Source: Hoeflea sp.
Lineage (GTDB): Bacteria > Pseudomonadota > Alphaproteobacteria > Rhizobiales > Rhizobiaceae
DNA: 64,000 nt
NCBI GenBank assembly: GCA_020637795.1
Contig: JACKJT010000001.1
Coordinates: forward strand, 620,001 to 684,000
Reading direction: 5' to 3'
Shown piece by piece: positions 46,064 through 53,812 of the stretch. Each line of letters begins with the position of its first letter. Positions within the stretch are counted from its first letter, which is position 1. Below the pieces are notes generated by a model that saw only the letters and a program-made list of their open reading frames with translations, was not told the origin of the DNA and ran no database searches. The position numbers and the translations under genes are program-made.

Positions 46064-46252
46064 CGGCTTCGGCGTCAATGCATGTCGCGCTCAGATGGAT
46101 TCATTTGAGCGATAACGTGCATGCATGACTTCAAAGGTTTACTGCGACCTTTGCGCATCCGATTGGATGTGCGGCGTCCAGGTGGCTTCACTTGGACGGG
46201 CTTTGCATCTATTCAAAGTGGCGAGCGACTCGCGCAGGCGCAGCAATGCGCC
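46061..46252 (+). repeat. run of about eight stem-loops, probable mosaic intergenic palindrome element
   Basis: Nearly all of the gap after fabI can fold into consecutive hairpins: 46061-46077 (UUCG loop, one bulged G), 46088-46111 (10-bp stem, GATT loop; extended by ATGCATG arms at 46078-46084 and 46120-46126), 46132-46153, 46153-46172 (GATT loop), 46175-46198 (10-bp stem, GCTT loop), 46201-46218, 46221-46233 and 46237-46252 (GCAA loop). Three stems contain one G-U pair readable only as plus-strand RNA. The CCTTTGCGC...GCGGCG core and the CATGTCGC...CGATAACG...CATGCATG block resemble intergenic palindromes common in Rhizobiaceae. It could be a dispersed repeat, a structured RNA, or both. Confidence 0.65.
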
Positions 46253-46289
46253 GTGATCGAGGTCAATACTCTCCAACGAGGACCGATGC

Positions 46290-46880
46290 ATGCTTCTCTA
46301 CGTAATCCGCCATGGGCAGACGGACTACAATCGGGAGGAGCGGCTGCAGGGCGCGCGCGACATCCCGCTTAACGACACCGGTCGCGCGCAGGCGACAGGC
46401 AATGGCCGCACGCTTGCGGGCCTGCCCGGTCTCGAACTGCCGCTCGACGGCTTTGACTGGGTGGCAAGCCCGCTGGGGCGGACGCGCGAGACCATGGAAC
46501 TGGTGCGCAAGGCGGCCGGCCTCGACCCCCTCGCCTATCGCACCGATCCGCTGCTGATCGAACTGTCGTTCGGCGACTGGGAGGGGCAGACGCTTGGCGA
46601 GGTCGAGGTGCATTCGCCGCACTTGATCGAACAGCGCAACAGCGGCAAGTGGCGTTTCCGGCCACCGGGCGAGCGGGCGGAAAGCTATGCCATGCTGGCC
46701 GAGCGGACCGACAGGTTCCTGGCGACGGTCGAGCGTCCGACCATCTGCGTCGCCCATGGCGGCGTGATTCGCACCCTGTTCAACCGCATCGGCAAGGTCG
46801 ACGGCGACGATGCCGCCGTCATCAATATTCCGCAGGACCGGGTCCTGAAGATCGACGGCCAGTCGATTGGCTGGCTCTGA
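46290..46880 (+). CDS. histidine phosphatase family protein (phosphoglycerate-mutase fold)
   Basis: 196 aa. The phosphorylated His is in YVIRHGQTDYNREERLQG (RHG motif, residue 8), the acid region is LSFGDWEGQTLGEV, and the second catalytic His is in CVAHGGVIRTLFN. These are the marks of branch-1 histidine phosphatases; cofactor-independent phosphatase activity on a small phospho-substrate is more likely than mutase. ACGAGGA precedes the ATG. In rhizobia this gene usually follows fabI and precedes aroC; here two other genes intervene before aroC. Confidence 0.9.
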   Translation: MLLYVIRHGQTDYNREERLQGARDIPLNDTGRAQATGNGRTLAGLPGLELPLDGFDWVASPLGRTRETMELVRKAAGLDPLAYRTDPLLIELSFGDWEGQTLGEVEVHSPHLIEQRNSGKWRFRPPGERAESYAMLAERTDRFLATVERPTICVAHGGVIRTLFNRIGKVDGDDAAVINIPQDRVLKIDGQSIGWL

Positions 46881-47009
46881 GGCGCTCCCGCGAGCACCGG
46901 AACGGCTGTTCGTGGCCCTGTTTTCTGATAATCATTCTTGCCGAGGCAACAAGCTGCGGCGCCCGGCAAGGACCGGGGAAGGCCTTCAGCAGGCCTTGAG
47001 GGAGATGCC

Positions 47010-47480
47010 ATGAACACGGATCTTGCCGGCGGATGCGGCTGTGGAGGCTTGCGCTACCGGCTCAAGGCCCGGCCGATGATCGTGCATTGCTGCCATTGCA
47101 AGGATTGCCAGCGCCAGACCGGAACTGCCTTCGTCATCAATGCGATCATCGAACGCGACAATATCGAGATCGAGCAAGGGTCTACGGTCGTCTGCACGAT
47201 GCCGACTGACAGTGGCCGTCCGCATGACCTTTACCGTTGCCGGGACTGCGGCACCACGGTCTGGTCGGACTACGGCCGGCGCAAGACGATGCTGTTCGTA
47301 AGGGTCGGCACCCTTGACGAGCCATCGCTGTTGCCGCCCGACGTGCATATCTTCACCCGTTCCAAACTGGACTGGGTGGGACTGCCGCCCGGCATTCCGG
47401 CCTTCGACATCTTCTATCCAAGCGTCGAGGAATTCTGGCCCGCCGAGGCATTGTCCCGGCGCAGGGCGTTGGGATTCTAG
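47010..47480 (+). CDS. GFA family (glutathione-dependent formaldehyde-activating type) zinc protein
   Basis: 156 aa. The zinc-binding cysteines of the GFA/CENP-V fold are all present: GGCGCGGLRY, HCCHCKDCQRQTG and YRCRDCGT. Despite the name, most GFA proteins have no proven role in glutathione-formaldehyde chemistry. GAGGGAG lies about 6 bases before the ATG at 47010. The upstream open frame to 46938 is not family-like. It is convergent with the DUF1344 gene. Confidence 0.88.
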   Translation: MNTDLAGGCGCGGLRYRLKARPMIVHCCHCKDCQRQTGTAFVINAIIERDNIEIEQGSTVVCTMPTDSGRPHDLYRCRDCGTTVWSDYGRRKTMLFVRVGTLDEPSLLPPDVHIFTRSKLDWVGLPPGIPAFDIFYPSVEEFWPAEALSRRRALGF

Positions 47481-47528
47481 GCTTGCGGTCACGCCAGCAG
47501 CAAAAAGGCCGGCGTGCCGGTGCAGATT

Positions 47529-47789
47529 TTACTGCACCACCTCGAGATCGTTGATCATGCGCTTGCCGTCAACGACGGTGTAGAAAATCACCACTTCGAC
47601 GTTCTTGTCCAGGCCTTCAAAATTGAACTCCGCAGGGGCGACATAGACCTTGCCGTCACTGAGCTTGATGGTCTGTTCCGCCGTGGAAACGTCGGCGATC
47701 TTGCCGGTGGCATCGGCGCTCTGGGCCCAGGCGGTGAGCGGTGCAAGCAGGGCGGAAACAGCCAAAAGGGCGGAAATGACAGTACGCAT
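47529..47789 (-). CDS. DUF1344 small secreted protein
   Basis: 86 aa. The ATG at 47789 follows AAGGAC. A signal peptide (about residues 1-22, LLAVSALLAPLTAWAQ) is followed by a short beta-rich domain (GKIADVSTAEQTIKLSDGKVY) typical of DUF1344, a periplasmic family of unknown function found mainly in Rhizobiales. It is divergent from aroC, with about 220 bp between starts. Confidence 0.82.
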   Translation of the reverse strand: MRTVISALLAVSALLAPLTAWAQSADATGKIADVSTAEQTIKLSDGKVYVAPAEFNFEGLDKNVEVVIFYTVVDGKRMINDLEVVQ

Positions 47790-48012
47790 CGGGCAGTCCT
47801 TGATCAGTTTTTGAGTTGCCCCCTTCAAGGAGCAGAATGTGGCAAAATTGATGCCGCCAATTGAGCCGCAAACAATTGCCTTGTCAATGAAACCGATGCG
47901 ATCGGAGCTTCCGGCAACAAAAAGGCTTCCCCCGAGGCCCCTCGATCCTCTAGAAGTCACCCTGAACCCTCACAAGCGGGCCTGGTCCGCGATTATCTCA
48001 TGGTTGCAACGC

Positions 48013-49107
48013 ATGTCGCACAACACCTTCGGACATCTGTTTCGCGTAACCACCTGGGGCGAAAGCCACGGGCCGGCGCTTGGCTGCGTGGTTGACGGCT
48101 GCCCGCCCGGCATCCGCTTCACCGAGGACCAGTTGCAGTACTGGATGGACAAGCGCAAGCCGGGACAGTCCCGCTTTGTCACCCAGCGGCGGGAAGACGA
48201 TCTGGTCAAGGTGCTTTCCGGGGTGATGCCCGAGGACGACGGCCACCTGATCACCACCGGCACGCCGGTCTCGATGCTGATCCAGAACACCGACCAGCGC
48301 TCGAAGGACTACTCCGAGATCGCCAAGCGCTACCGTCCCGGCCACGCCGATTTCACCTATGACGTCAAATACGGCGTGCGCGACTATCGCGGCGGCGGCC
48401 GCTCGTCGGCGCGCGAAACCGCGGCCCGGGTCGCCGCCGGCGGACTGGCGCGGCTGGTCGTGCCCGGCCTGATCGTCCGAGGCGCGCTGGTGCAGATCGG
48501 CGAGCACAAGATCAACCGCGACAACTGGGACTGGGCAGAAGTCGAGAACAATCCGTTCTTTGCCCCCGATCCGGAAATCGTGCCGGTGTGGGAAGACTAT
48601 CTCGACACCGTGCGCAAGGCGGGCTCGTCCATCGGCGCGGTGATCGAAGTGGTGGCGGAGAACGTGCCCGCCGGGCTCGGCGCACCGATCTATGCCAAGC
48701 TCGACCAGGACATCGCGTCGAACCTGATGTCGATCAACGCCGTCAAGGGTGTCGAGATCGGCAATGGCTTCGGAGCGGCCATGATCAGCGGCGAGGAGAA
48801 CGCCGACGAGATGCGCATCGACGCCAATGGCGATCCGGTGTTCCTGTCCAACAATGCCGGCGGCATCCTGGGCGGCATCTCGACCGGTCAGCCGGTGGTG
48901 GCGCGGTTCGCGGTCAAGCCGACCTCCTCGATCCTCAACGACCGGCGCTCGATCGATTCCGACGGCAACGAAGTGGATGTCAGGACCAAGGGCCGGCACG
49001 ACCCTTGTGTCGGCATCCGCGCCGTTCCCATCGGCGAAGCCATGGTTGCCTGCGCACTTGCCGACCATTACCTGAGAGACCGCGGCCAGACCGGCCGCCT
49101 CGTTTGA
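48013..49107 (+). CDS. aroC: chorismate synthase
   Basis: 364 aa. It converts EPSP to chorismate with reduced FMN as cofactor, ending the shikimate pathway. Signatures: MSHNTFGHLFRVTTWGESHG at the N-terminus, YGVRDYRGGGRSSARETAAR in the middle, and the C-terminal RHDPCVGIRAVPIGEAM. The ATG at 48013 has a poor ribosome site but is the family's standard start. ribB follows 11 bp downstream, so the two are likely co-transcribed. Confidence 0.97.
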   Translation: MSHNTFGHLFRVTTWGESHGPALGCVVDGCPPGIRFTEDQLQYWMDKRKPGQSRFVTQRREDDLVKVLSGVMPEDDGHLITTGTPVSMLIQNTDQRSKDYSEIAKRYRPGHADFTYDVKYGVRDYRGGGRSSARETAARVAAGGLARLVVPGLIVRGALVQIGEHKINRDNWDWAEVENNPFFAPDPEIVPVWEDYLDTVRKAGSSIGAVIEVVAENVPAGLGAPIYAKLDQDIASNLMSINAVKGVEIGNGFGAAMISGEENADEMRIDANGDPVFLSNNAGGILGGISTGQPVVARFAVKPTSSILNDRRSIDSDGNEVDVRTKGRHDPCVGIRAVPIGEAMVACALADHYLRDRGQTGRLV

Positions 49108-49118
49108 AAGACTGCCTC

Positions 49119-50219
49119 ATGAGTTATGACCAAGCCCGCGTCGTTGAAGCCATCCGCGCCTTTGAGGCCGGTGAAATCGTTGTTGTCACCGATGACGGCG
49201 GCCGCGAGAACGAAGGCGACCTGATCGTCGCCGCGGTTCACTGCACGCCCGAGAAAATGGCCTTCATCGTCCGCCACACATCGGGCATCGTCTGCACGCC
49301 GATGCCGCGCGAGGAAGCCAAGCGGCTGAACCTGAACGCCATGGTGGCCGAGAACGATTCCGCCCACACCACGGCGTTTACCGTGTCGGTGGACTACAAG
49401 CATGGCACCACCACCGGCATTTCCGCCGACGACCGGACGCTGACGGCGCGCAACCTGGCCAACCCGAATGCCGGCGCCGGCGACTTCACCCGTCCCGGAC
49501 ACATCTTTCCGCTGATCGCCCGCGAAGGCGGCGTGCTGATGCGCTCGGGCCACACCGAAGCCGCCGTCGACCTGTGCAAGCTCGCCAGCCTGCCGCCGGT
49601 CGCGGTGATCTGCGAGCTGGTCAATGATGACGGCACGGTCACCCGCGGCGAGCAGGTCGATGCGTTTTCGGTCAAGCACGGGCTCAAGCAGGTCTCCGTG
49701 GCCGATCTGATCGCCTACCGGCAGCGCAAGGAAACGCTGATCGAGCATATCGACAGCTTCGATGTCGACACCGTTGCCGGCAAGGCCAAGGCCTTCACCT
49801 ACAAGCTGCCCTGGGATCCGATGCATCACCTGGCGGTGGTGTTCGGCGACATCCGCGACGGCGTCGACGTGCCGGTCCGGCTGCACCTGGAATCGGTGGT
49901 TGACGACGTGTTTTCCAAACACGACCCGATGACCGCGATCATCAACCGGATGGCATCGGAAGGCCGCGGCGTCGTGGTCTATCTGCGCGAAGGCTCGGTC
50001 GGTGTCGGCCAGCGGGCGGCCCGTCGGGTGGTTGCGGACGAGCGCGAGGACCATGCCGAGGCACAGGCGCGCGAGGACGAATGGCTGGAAATCGGGCTCG
50101 GCGCCCAGATCCTCAAGGATCTCGGCATCAGCTCGATCAAGCTCTACGCGTCGCGCGAACGCCACTATGTCGGGCTCGAGGGATTTGGCATCCGGATCTC
50201 GTCGACCGAGATCATCTAA
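49119..50219 (+). CDS. ribB: 3,4-dihydroxy-2-butanone 4-phosphate synthase with GCHII-like domain (RibBX type)
   Basis: 366 aa. Residues 1-205 are a complete RibB domain, making the four-carbon unit of riboflavin from ribulose 5-phosphate: DDGGRENEGDL (metal/substrate), RPGHIFPLIA, and SGHTEAAVDLCK. Residues 210-366 resemble GTP cyclohydrolase II, but the zinc cysteines (C-x10-C-x-C) are missing; the equivalent region reads LHLESVVDDVFSKHDPM. So the second domain cannot be an active RibA. This matches the RibBX proteins described in Bradyrhizobium, where the X domain has an unknown role. A separate RibA must exist elsewhere. There is no FMN riboswitch upstream. Confidence 0.93.
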   Translation: MSYDQARVVEAIRAFEAGEIVVVTDDGGRENEGDLIVAAVHCTPEKMAFIVRHTSGIVCTPMPREEAKRLNLNAMVAENDSAHTTAFTVSVDYKHGTTTGISADDRTLTARNLANPNAGAGDFTRPGHIFPLIAREGGVLMRSGHTEAAVDLCKLASLPPVAVICELVNDDGTVTRGEQVDAFSVKHGLKQVSVADLIAYRQRKETLIEHIDSFDVDTVAGKAKAFTYKLPWDPMHHLAVVFGDIRDGVDVPVRLHLESVVDDVFSKHDPMTAIINRMASEGRGVVVYLREGSVGVGQRAARRVVADEREDHAEAQAREDEWLEIGLGAQILKDLGISSIKLYASRERHYVGLEGFGIRISSTEII

Positions 50220-50255
50220 ACCGGCCTTCGTGCGCCGCCGTACCGCACCAATGAA

Positions 50256-51026
50256 CTAGCGGCGCTGCCTGTAGGCTCTGACCGCATCGCCGAAAGCTTC
50301 GAACAGCGACCGGTTGACCGGGTTGGTCTGCGGGTCGTATTCGGCGTGCCACTGAACACCGAGCGCGAAGCCGTTCGCATCCCGGACGCGGATGGCTTCG
50401 ATGGTTCCGTCTTCGGCAATGCCCTCGGCAACGATCCGTTCGCCGACGTCGAGAATCCCCTGCCCGTGCAGCGAATTCACCCGGATCAGGTCGCGTCCCA
50501 GGATGCGGGCAAACACGCCATCCGGGGTCAACCGCACATCGTGCCGGTCGGCGAAGACGACGGTGGGATCGGGATGGATCTCGCCTGTTTCCAGCCTCGG
50601 CATGCGATGGTTCATGCGTCCGGGCAACTCGCGGATTTCGGGATGCAGCGAGCCGCCGCCGGCAACATTCATCTCCTGAAAGCCGCGGCAGATGCCGAAC
50701 AACGGCACGGCTTTTTCGAGGCAGGCCTCGATCAGCGGCAGGGCAACCGAATCCCGGTCCTCGTCATAGGGTTCATGCTTCGGATCGGGGGTGGCGCCAA
50801 ACCGGACCGGGTGGACGTTGGCCCTGGCCCCGGTCAAGAGCACGCCATCCACGACGGCCAGCAGATCCGCGATGTCGGTGATGGCCGGATTGCCGGCGAA
50901 GATCAGCGGCAGGGCATCCGCCACGTCGGCAACAGCCCGGAGGTTGTTCTGCCCGGCCAGCTGAACGGAAAAACGGTTTTCCAGATTGTAGTAATTGCCG
51001 ATAACGCCAATGACAGGCCTGGCCAT
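50256..51026 (-). CDS. class I glutamine amidotransferase-like hydrolase (PuuD type)
   Basis: 256 aa, peptidase C26 / gamma-glutamyl-gamma-aminobutyrate hydrolase family. The nucleophile Cys is in LFGICRGFQEMNVAGGGSLH and the His/Glu pair is in GVQWHAEYDPQTNP. PuuD releases GABA from gamma-glutamyl-GABA in putrescine breakdown; other gamma-glutamyl amides are possible. No other putrescine genes are adjacent. The ATG at 51026 (MARPVIGVIGNYY) is the family-like start. Confidence 0.88.
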   Translation of the reverse strand: MARPVIGVIGNYYNLENRFSVQLAGQNNLRAVADVADALPLIFAGNPAITDIADLLAVVDGVLLTGARANVHPVRFGATPDPKHEPYDEDRDSVALPLIEACLEKAVPLFGICRGFQEMNVAGGGSLHPEIRELPGRMNHRMPRLETGEIHPDPTVVFADRHDVRLTPDGVFARILGRDLIRVNSLHGQGILDVGERIVAEGIAEDGTIEAIRVRDANGFALGVQWHAEYDPQTNPVNRSLFEAFGDAVRAYRQRR

Positions 51027-51178
51027 GAATTGGTCCCGCACTCGATTTCAGGAGCCGCACTCCCGGGCCCACACAGTGTGTATTTTTCACACCCTGCGGC
51101 AATCAACAACTCCGGACGCGGAAAATTCCGGGAAAATGGCAAAGATACAGCGTCACCGGGAAACGGCAGCGGCCGGTC

Positions 51179-52375
51179 TCAAAGCCCCCGGTTCCACCCC
51201 TCGGTATAGACGATCTCGCCGACTCCCGCGAAGCGGGCAACACGCGCAAGCTCGGCTTCAAGTCTCGCCATGCGGCCCACCGACGCCCGGACTTTCGGCT
51301 CGAGCCACAGCCGGGTGACATTCAGCACGCCGGTCTTGCGGTCGGCCTTCATGTCGATGCGGCCGATCAGCCGGTCGGTTTCAAGCAGCGGAAAGACGTA
51401 GTAGCCGTATTCGCGCTTCGGCTCGGGCACGAAGACCTCAATGCGGTAGCGGAAGCCAAACAGGCGCTCGGTCCGATTGCGGTCGCGCAAAAGCGGGTCA
51501 AACGGGCTCAGCACCCGGATCCGGCCCGGCGGCTCGGGCCATGCATCGAGGTCGGGAACAAAGCCTGCCAGCGCAAAGGATGCACGCGGCCTGCCAGCGC
51601 CTTCGCACTCGATCGAGACTTCCTGCAGCCGGTCGCGGTTGGCCGCGACCCAGTCCTTCGCCTCCTCCGGCGACACCAGATCCCAGAATGCGGCAATCTC
51701 GCCATGGGTGGCAAAACCGAGCCGCTCAAGCGCGCTCAGGCAGGCCCAGTCAATGAATTCCGCGTGGGAGACCTCCTGCGCCAGATGATGGCCGGGGATA
51801 ACACGTTCGGTGAGATCGTAGACCTTCTGGAAGTTCTGCCGTCCGCTGATCGCCAGCTTGCCGGTGTGCCAGAAAAACTCCAGCGCCTTCTTGGAAGGGT
51901 GCCACTGCCACCAGCCGCCGGACTTGTGGTCGGCCTGCTTGACCTCGCGGGCAAGCACCGCGCCGCCTTCGGCAATCCGCTCGTAGGTCTCGCCGAAAGC
52001 CTTGTCGAAGTCCTCGCCATGCCACTTGCTCCAACGCTTGCGCATCGGCTCCTCGCAGCGGCGGAACTTGTGCTTCCAGTAAGGATAGAAGTCGCACGGT
52101 ACGATCGCCGCATCGTGGGTCCAGTGCTCGAACAGCGCCCTGTCCTCTTCGAGCAACTGCCTGAGCTGATTCGGCCTGAATGTCTGGTTGCGGGAAAACA
52201 GGATCTGGTTGTGGGCGCGCTCGACGGTGGAAATGCTGTCGACCTGGACAAAGCCGAGATCGTGGATGAGCTCAAGCAGCCCGGCCTTGGACAAGGCGCG
52301 CCCAGGCGGAGCTGACAGCCCTTGCGTGGCCAGGAAGATCCGGCGCGCGGCCTTGTTCGAGACGGGAATCACCAT
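51179..52375 (-). CDS. YcaQ-family winged-helix DNA glycosylase (HTH_42)
   Basis: 398 aa. The family consists of three tandem winged-helix domains that unhook interstrand crosslinks or remove bulky alkylated bases (E. coli YcaQ, Streptomyces AlkZ). The catalytic segment reads FVQVDSISTVERAHNQIL (about residues 42-59); the Q-V-D triplet matches the QxD form of YcaQ rather than the QxQ of AlkZ. The C-terminal LETDRLIGRIDMKADRKTG and MARLEAELARVARFAG are also family-typical. The start at 52375 is the first in frame. It is followed upstream by the MBL-fold gene, 93 bp away. Confidence 0.88.
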   Translation of the reverse strand: MVIPVSNKAARRIFLATQGLSAPPGRALSKAGLLELIHDLGFVQVDSISTVERAHNQILFSRNQTFRPNQLRQLLEEDRALFEHWTHDAAIVPCDFYPYWKHKFRRCEEPMRKRWSKWHGEDFDKAFGETYERIAEGGAVLAREVKQADHKSGGWWQWHPSKKALEFFWHTGKLAISGRQNFQKVYDLTERVIPGHHLAQEVSHAEFIDWACLSALERLGFATHGEIAAFWDLVSPEEAKDWVAANRDRLQEVSIECEGAGRPRASFALAGFVPDLDAWPEPPGRIRVLSPFDPLLRDRNRTERLFGFRYRIEVFVPEPKREYGYYVFPLLETDRLIGRIDMKADRKTGVLNVTRLWLEPKVRASVGRMARLEAELARVARFAGVGEIVYTEGWNRGL

Positions 52376-52468
52376 GGTGGGAGCTTACATTCGTTCGCGT
52401 TTTGTCCAAACGCAAAAGTCTCGGCAGTCACACCCGTCCGCGTTCTCCCTGAACAGACGGCTCCGGCG

Positions 52469-53416
52469 CTACTCCCACTCCATTTGTTCAAACACCGTTT
52501 GGGCATTGCGCCGGGCCAACCCGTCATAGAGTTCGAGGTATTCGAATTTGCTCTGATCGACGTCCACCGAAGATATGATATCGCCGCCGCCGTCGATATG
52601 TGCTCGCACCTGCTCTCTGAGATTTGCGAGATAGTCGCGCGTGTCGGCACGCGCGACAGCCAGTGTCGTCGCAGGTCCATGCCCGGGAACCAGGTGCCCG
52701 GGGTTGAGTTCGGCGATTGCGTCAAAGGCATCGAGCCACTCGAGACTGTTGGAGAAGGTCAGGACGCCCAACATCCGGCCTACAAAGACGATATCACCGG
52801 CAAAGACCGTGCTCGAGTTCGGGAGCCAGACAAAACTGTCTCCGGGAGTGTGGGCGGCCGCAGGATGGCGGATATCAAAGGTGACTCCACCGATCTCCAG
52901 CACATAAGCATCATCAAATGTTATATCGGCAGTCACCGGCTCGGTACCTGCCATTCCGTCGCTCCCCACAAGTTGTGAAAGCACCGTCATCTGCATGGAA
53001 ACCCGGCTCAGTTGATCGGCAACGGCGGCCTTTGCGGCAATGATCCTGGCCCCTTTTTCGCGCCAGTAGCTGTTGCCGAGCCAGCGGTGGTCCTGCCCCC
53101 CTGTATCAATCACATATGCGACTTGTTGATCAGTGATTTTCCGGATTTCAGCGTCGATCATCGCGGCGCCAAGGAAACTGCCGCCCGGATCAATCAACAC
53201 TGCTCCTTCGGCAGTCTCGACAAGGCCGAAGGTCGCATTGTTTCCCAGGTTCTCAGAGTTGCGTTGCTCGAACGGGCCGACAAATGCCCAAACACCGTCA
53301 GCTACCTTTTCAACGTCGAGCGTACCGGCAAAAGCCGGACAGGTAAGACCCAAAACGGCAACAAGGGAAATGAACTGATTCCGGATAATGTTCTTCAAAC
53401 GCCTTCTCCCAAACAT
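52469..53416 (-). CDS. exported metallo-beta-lactamase-fold protein with altered metal site
   Basis: 315 aa with an N-terminal signal peptide (RNQFISLVAVLGLTCPAFA). The MBL fold is clear: VLIDPGGSFLG, HTPGDSFVWLPNSSTVFAGD (His and Asp ligands), and LVPGHGPA (last His). The usual HxHxDH is replaced by TGGQDHRWLGN, losing the first two His and keeping Asp-His, as in a SoxH-like subset of the fold. Activity may use one metal or a different reaction. The start is uncertain: ATG 53416 lies inside an AT palindrome, while the TTG at 53401 has GGGAGA spaced 6 bases ahead. Base composition is visibly more AT-rich than its neighbours, so recent acquisition is possible. Confidence 0.8.
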   Translation of the reverse strand: MFGRRRLKNIIRNQFISLVAVLGLTCPAFAGTLDVEKVADGVWAFVGPFEQRNSENLGNNATFGLVETAEGAVLIDPGGSFLGAAMIDAEIRKITDQQVAYVIDTGGQDHRWLGNSYWREKGARIIAAKAAVADQLSRVSMQMTVLSQLVGSDGMAGTEPVTADITFDDAYVLEIGGVTFDIRHPAAAHTPGDSFVWLPNSSTVFAGDIVFVGRMLGVLTFSNSLEWLDAFDAIAELNPGHLVPGHGPATTLAVARADTRDYLANLREQVRAHIDGGGDIISSVDVDQSKFEYLELYDGLARRNAQTVFEQMEWE

Positions 53417-53455
53417 ATATATTTTTATGAATATATATAGACTGCAATGTGTCAA
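53415..53455 (-). promoter_or_regulatory. TTGACA promoter overlapped by an AT-rich palindrome
   Basis: On the minus strand a perfect -35 hexamer TTGACA (53450-53455) precedes a palindrome with 9-base arms, ATATATATT (53415-53423) and AATATATAT (53430-53438), spaced by 6. Possible -10 boxes, TATATT (14-bp spacing) and TATTCA (16-bp), fall in the outer arm. A dimeric repressor bound there would block the promoter. The layout resembles AT-rich operators of ArsR/BigR-type repressors, but no such regulator gene is in the window. Confidence 0.55.
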
Positions 53456-53812
53456 GCGTGCGGCGGCGGAATGTCCGTAGCCGCTGAAGGCCAGATGTTT
53501 CATCTCATGTCATTTTTGCCTCTTCGGCCTCCTGAACAGCCGAACGCCGCGGTGGCCATTTTCGACCTGGCGAGCAGCTAGCCTGGTTTGCGCGGCGCGG
53601 GGTCCGGGAACGGCCAGGCAAACCGGAGGCTCAGGTTTCCGCTGTCCGGCCGCGCCGACATCCCCTGCCCGGCGCCATCGACAAGGCGGTCGCGGTGATC
53701 GACGGCCGCCTGGTCACCGCGAGGTCGGATGGAAAGCCGATTGTCGTCTCACCGTGGATTCCCGTGCCCATGACCTCTGGTATCAACCGGCTTTCATCGC
53801 TAAATACATTTC
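53456..53812. other. gene-poor stretch between MBL-fold gene and HDAC-like gene
   Basis: About 360 bp. No credible gene. A short open stretch on the plus strand at about 53630-53770 reads like protein (AVAVIDGRLVTARSDGKPIV) but has no start, ribosome site or recognisable family, and could be the remnant of a lost gene. The 3' part should hold the promoter of the HDAC-like gene. Confidence 0.35.

Noticed and set aside
46121..46372. Open frame of 83 codons in the hairpin region after fabI
   Set aside because: It runs through the stem-loops and into the phosphatase gene in another frame, has no ribosome site and no coding character.
49108..49118. FMN riboswitch ahead of ribB
   Set aside because: Only 11 bp separate aroC and ribB, so there is no room for an aptamer.
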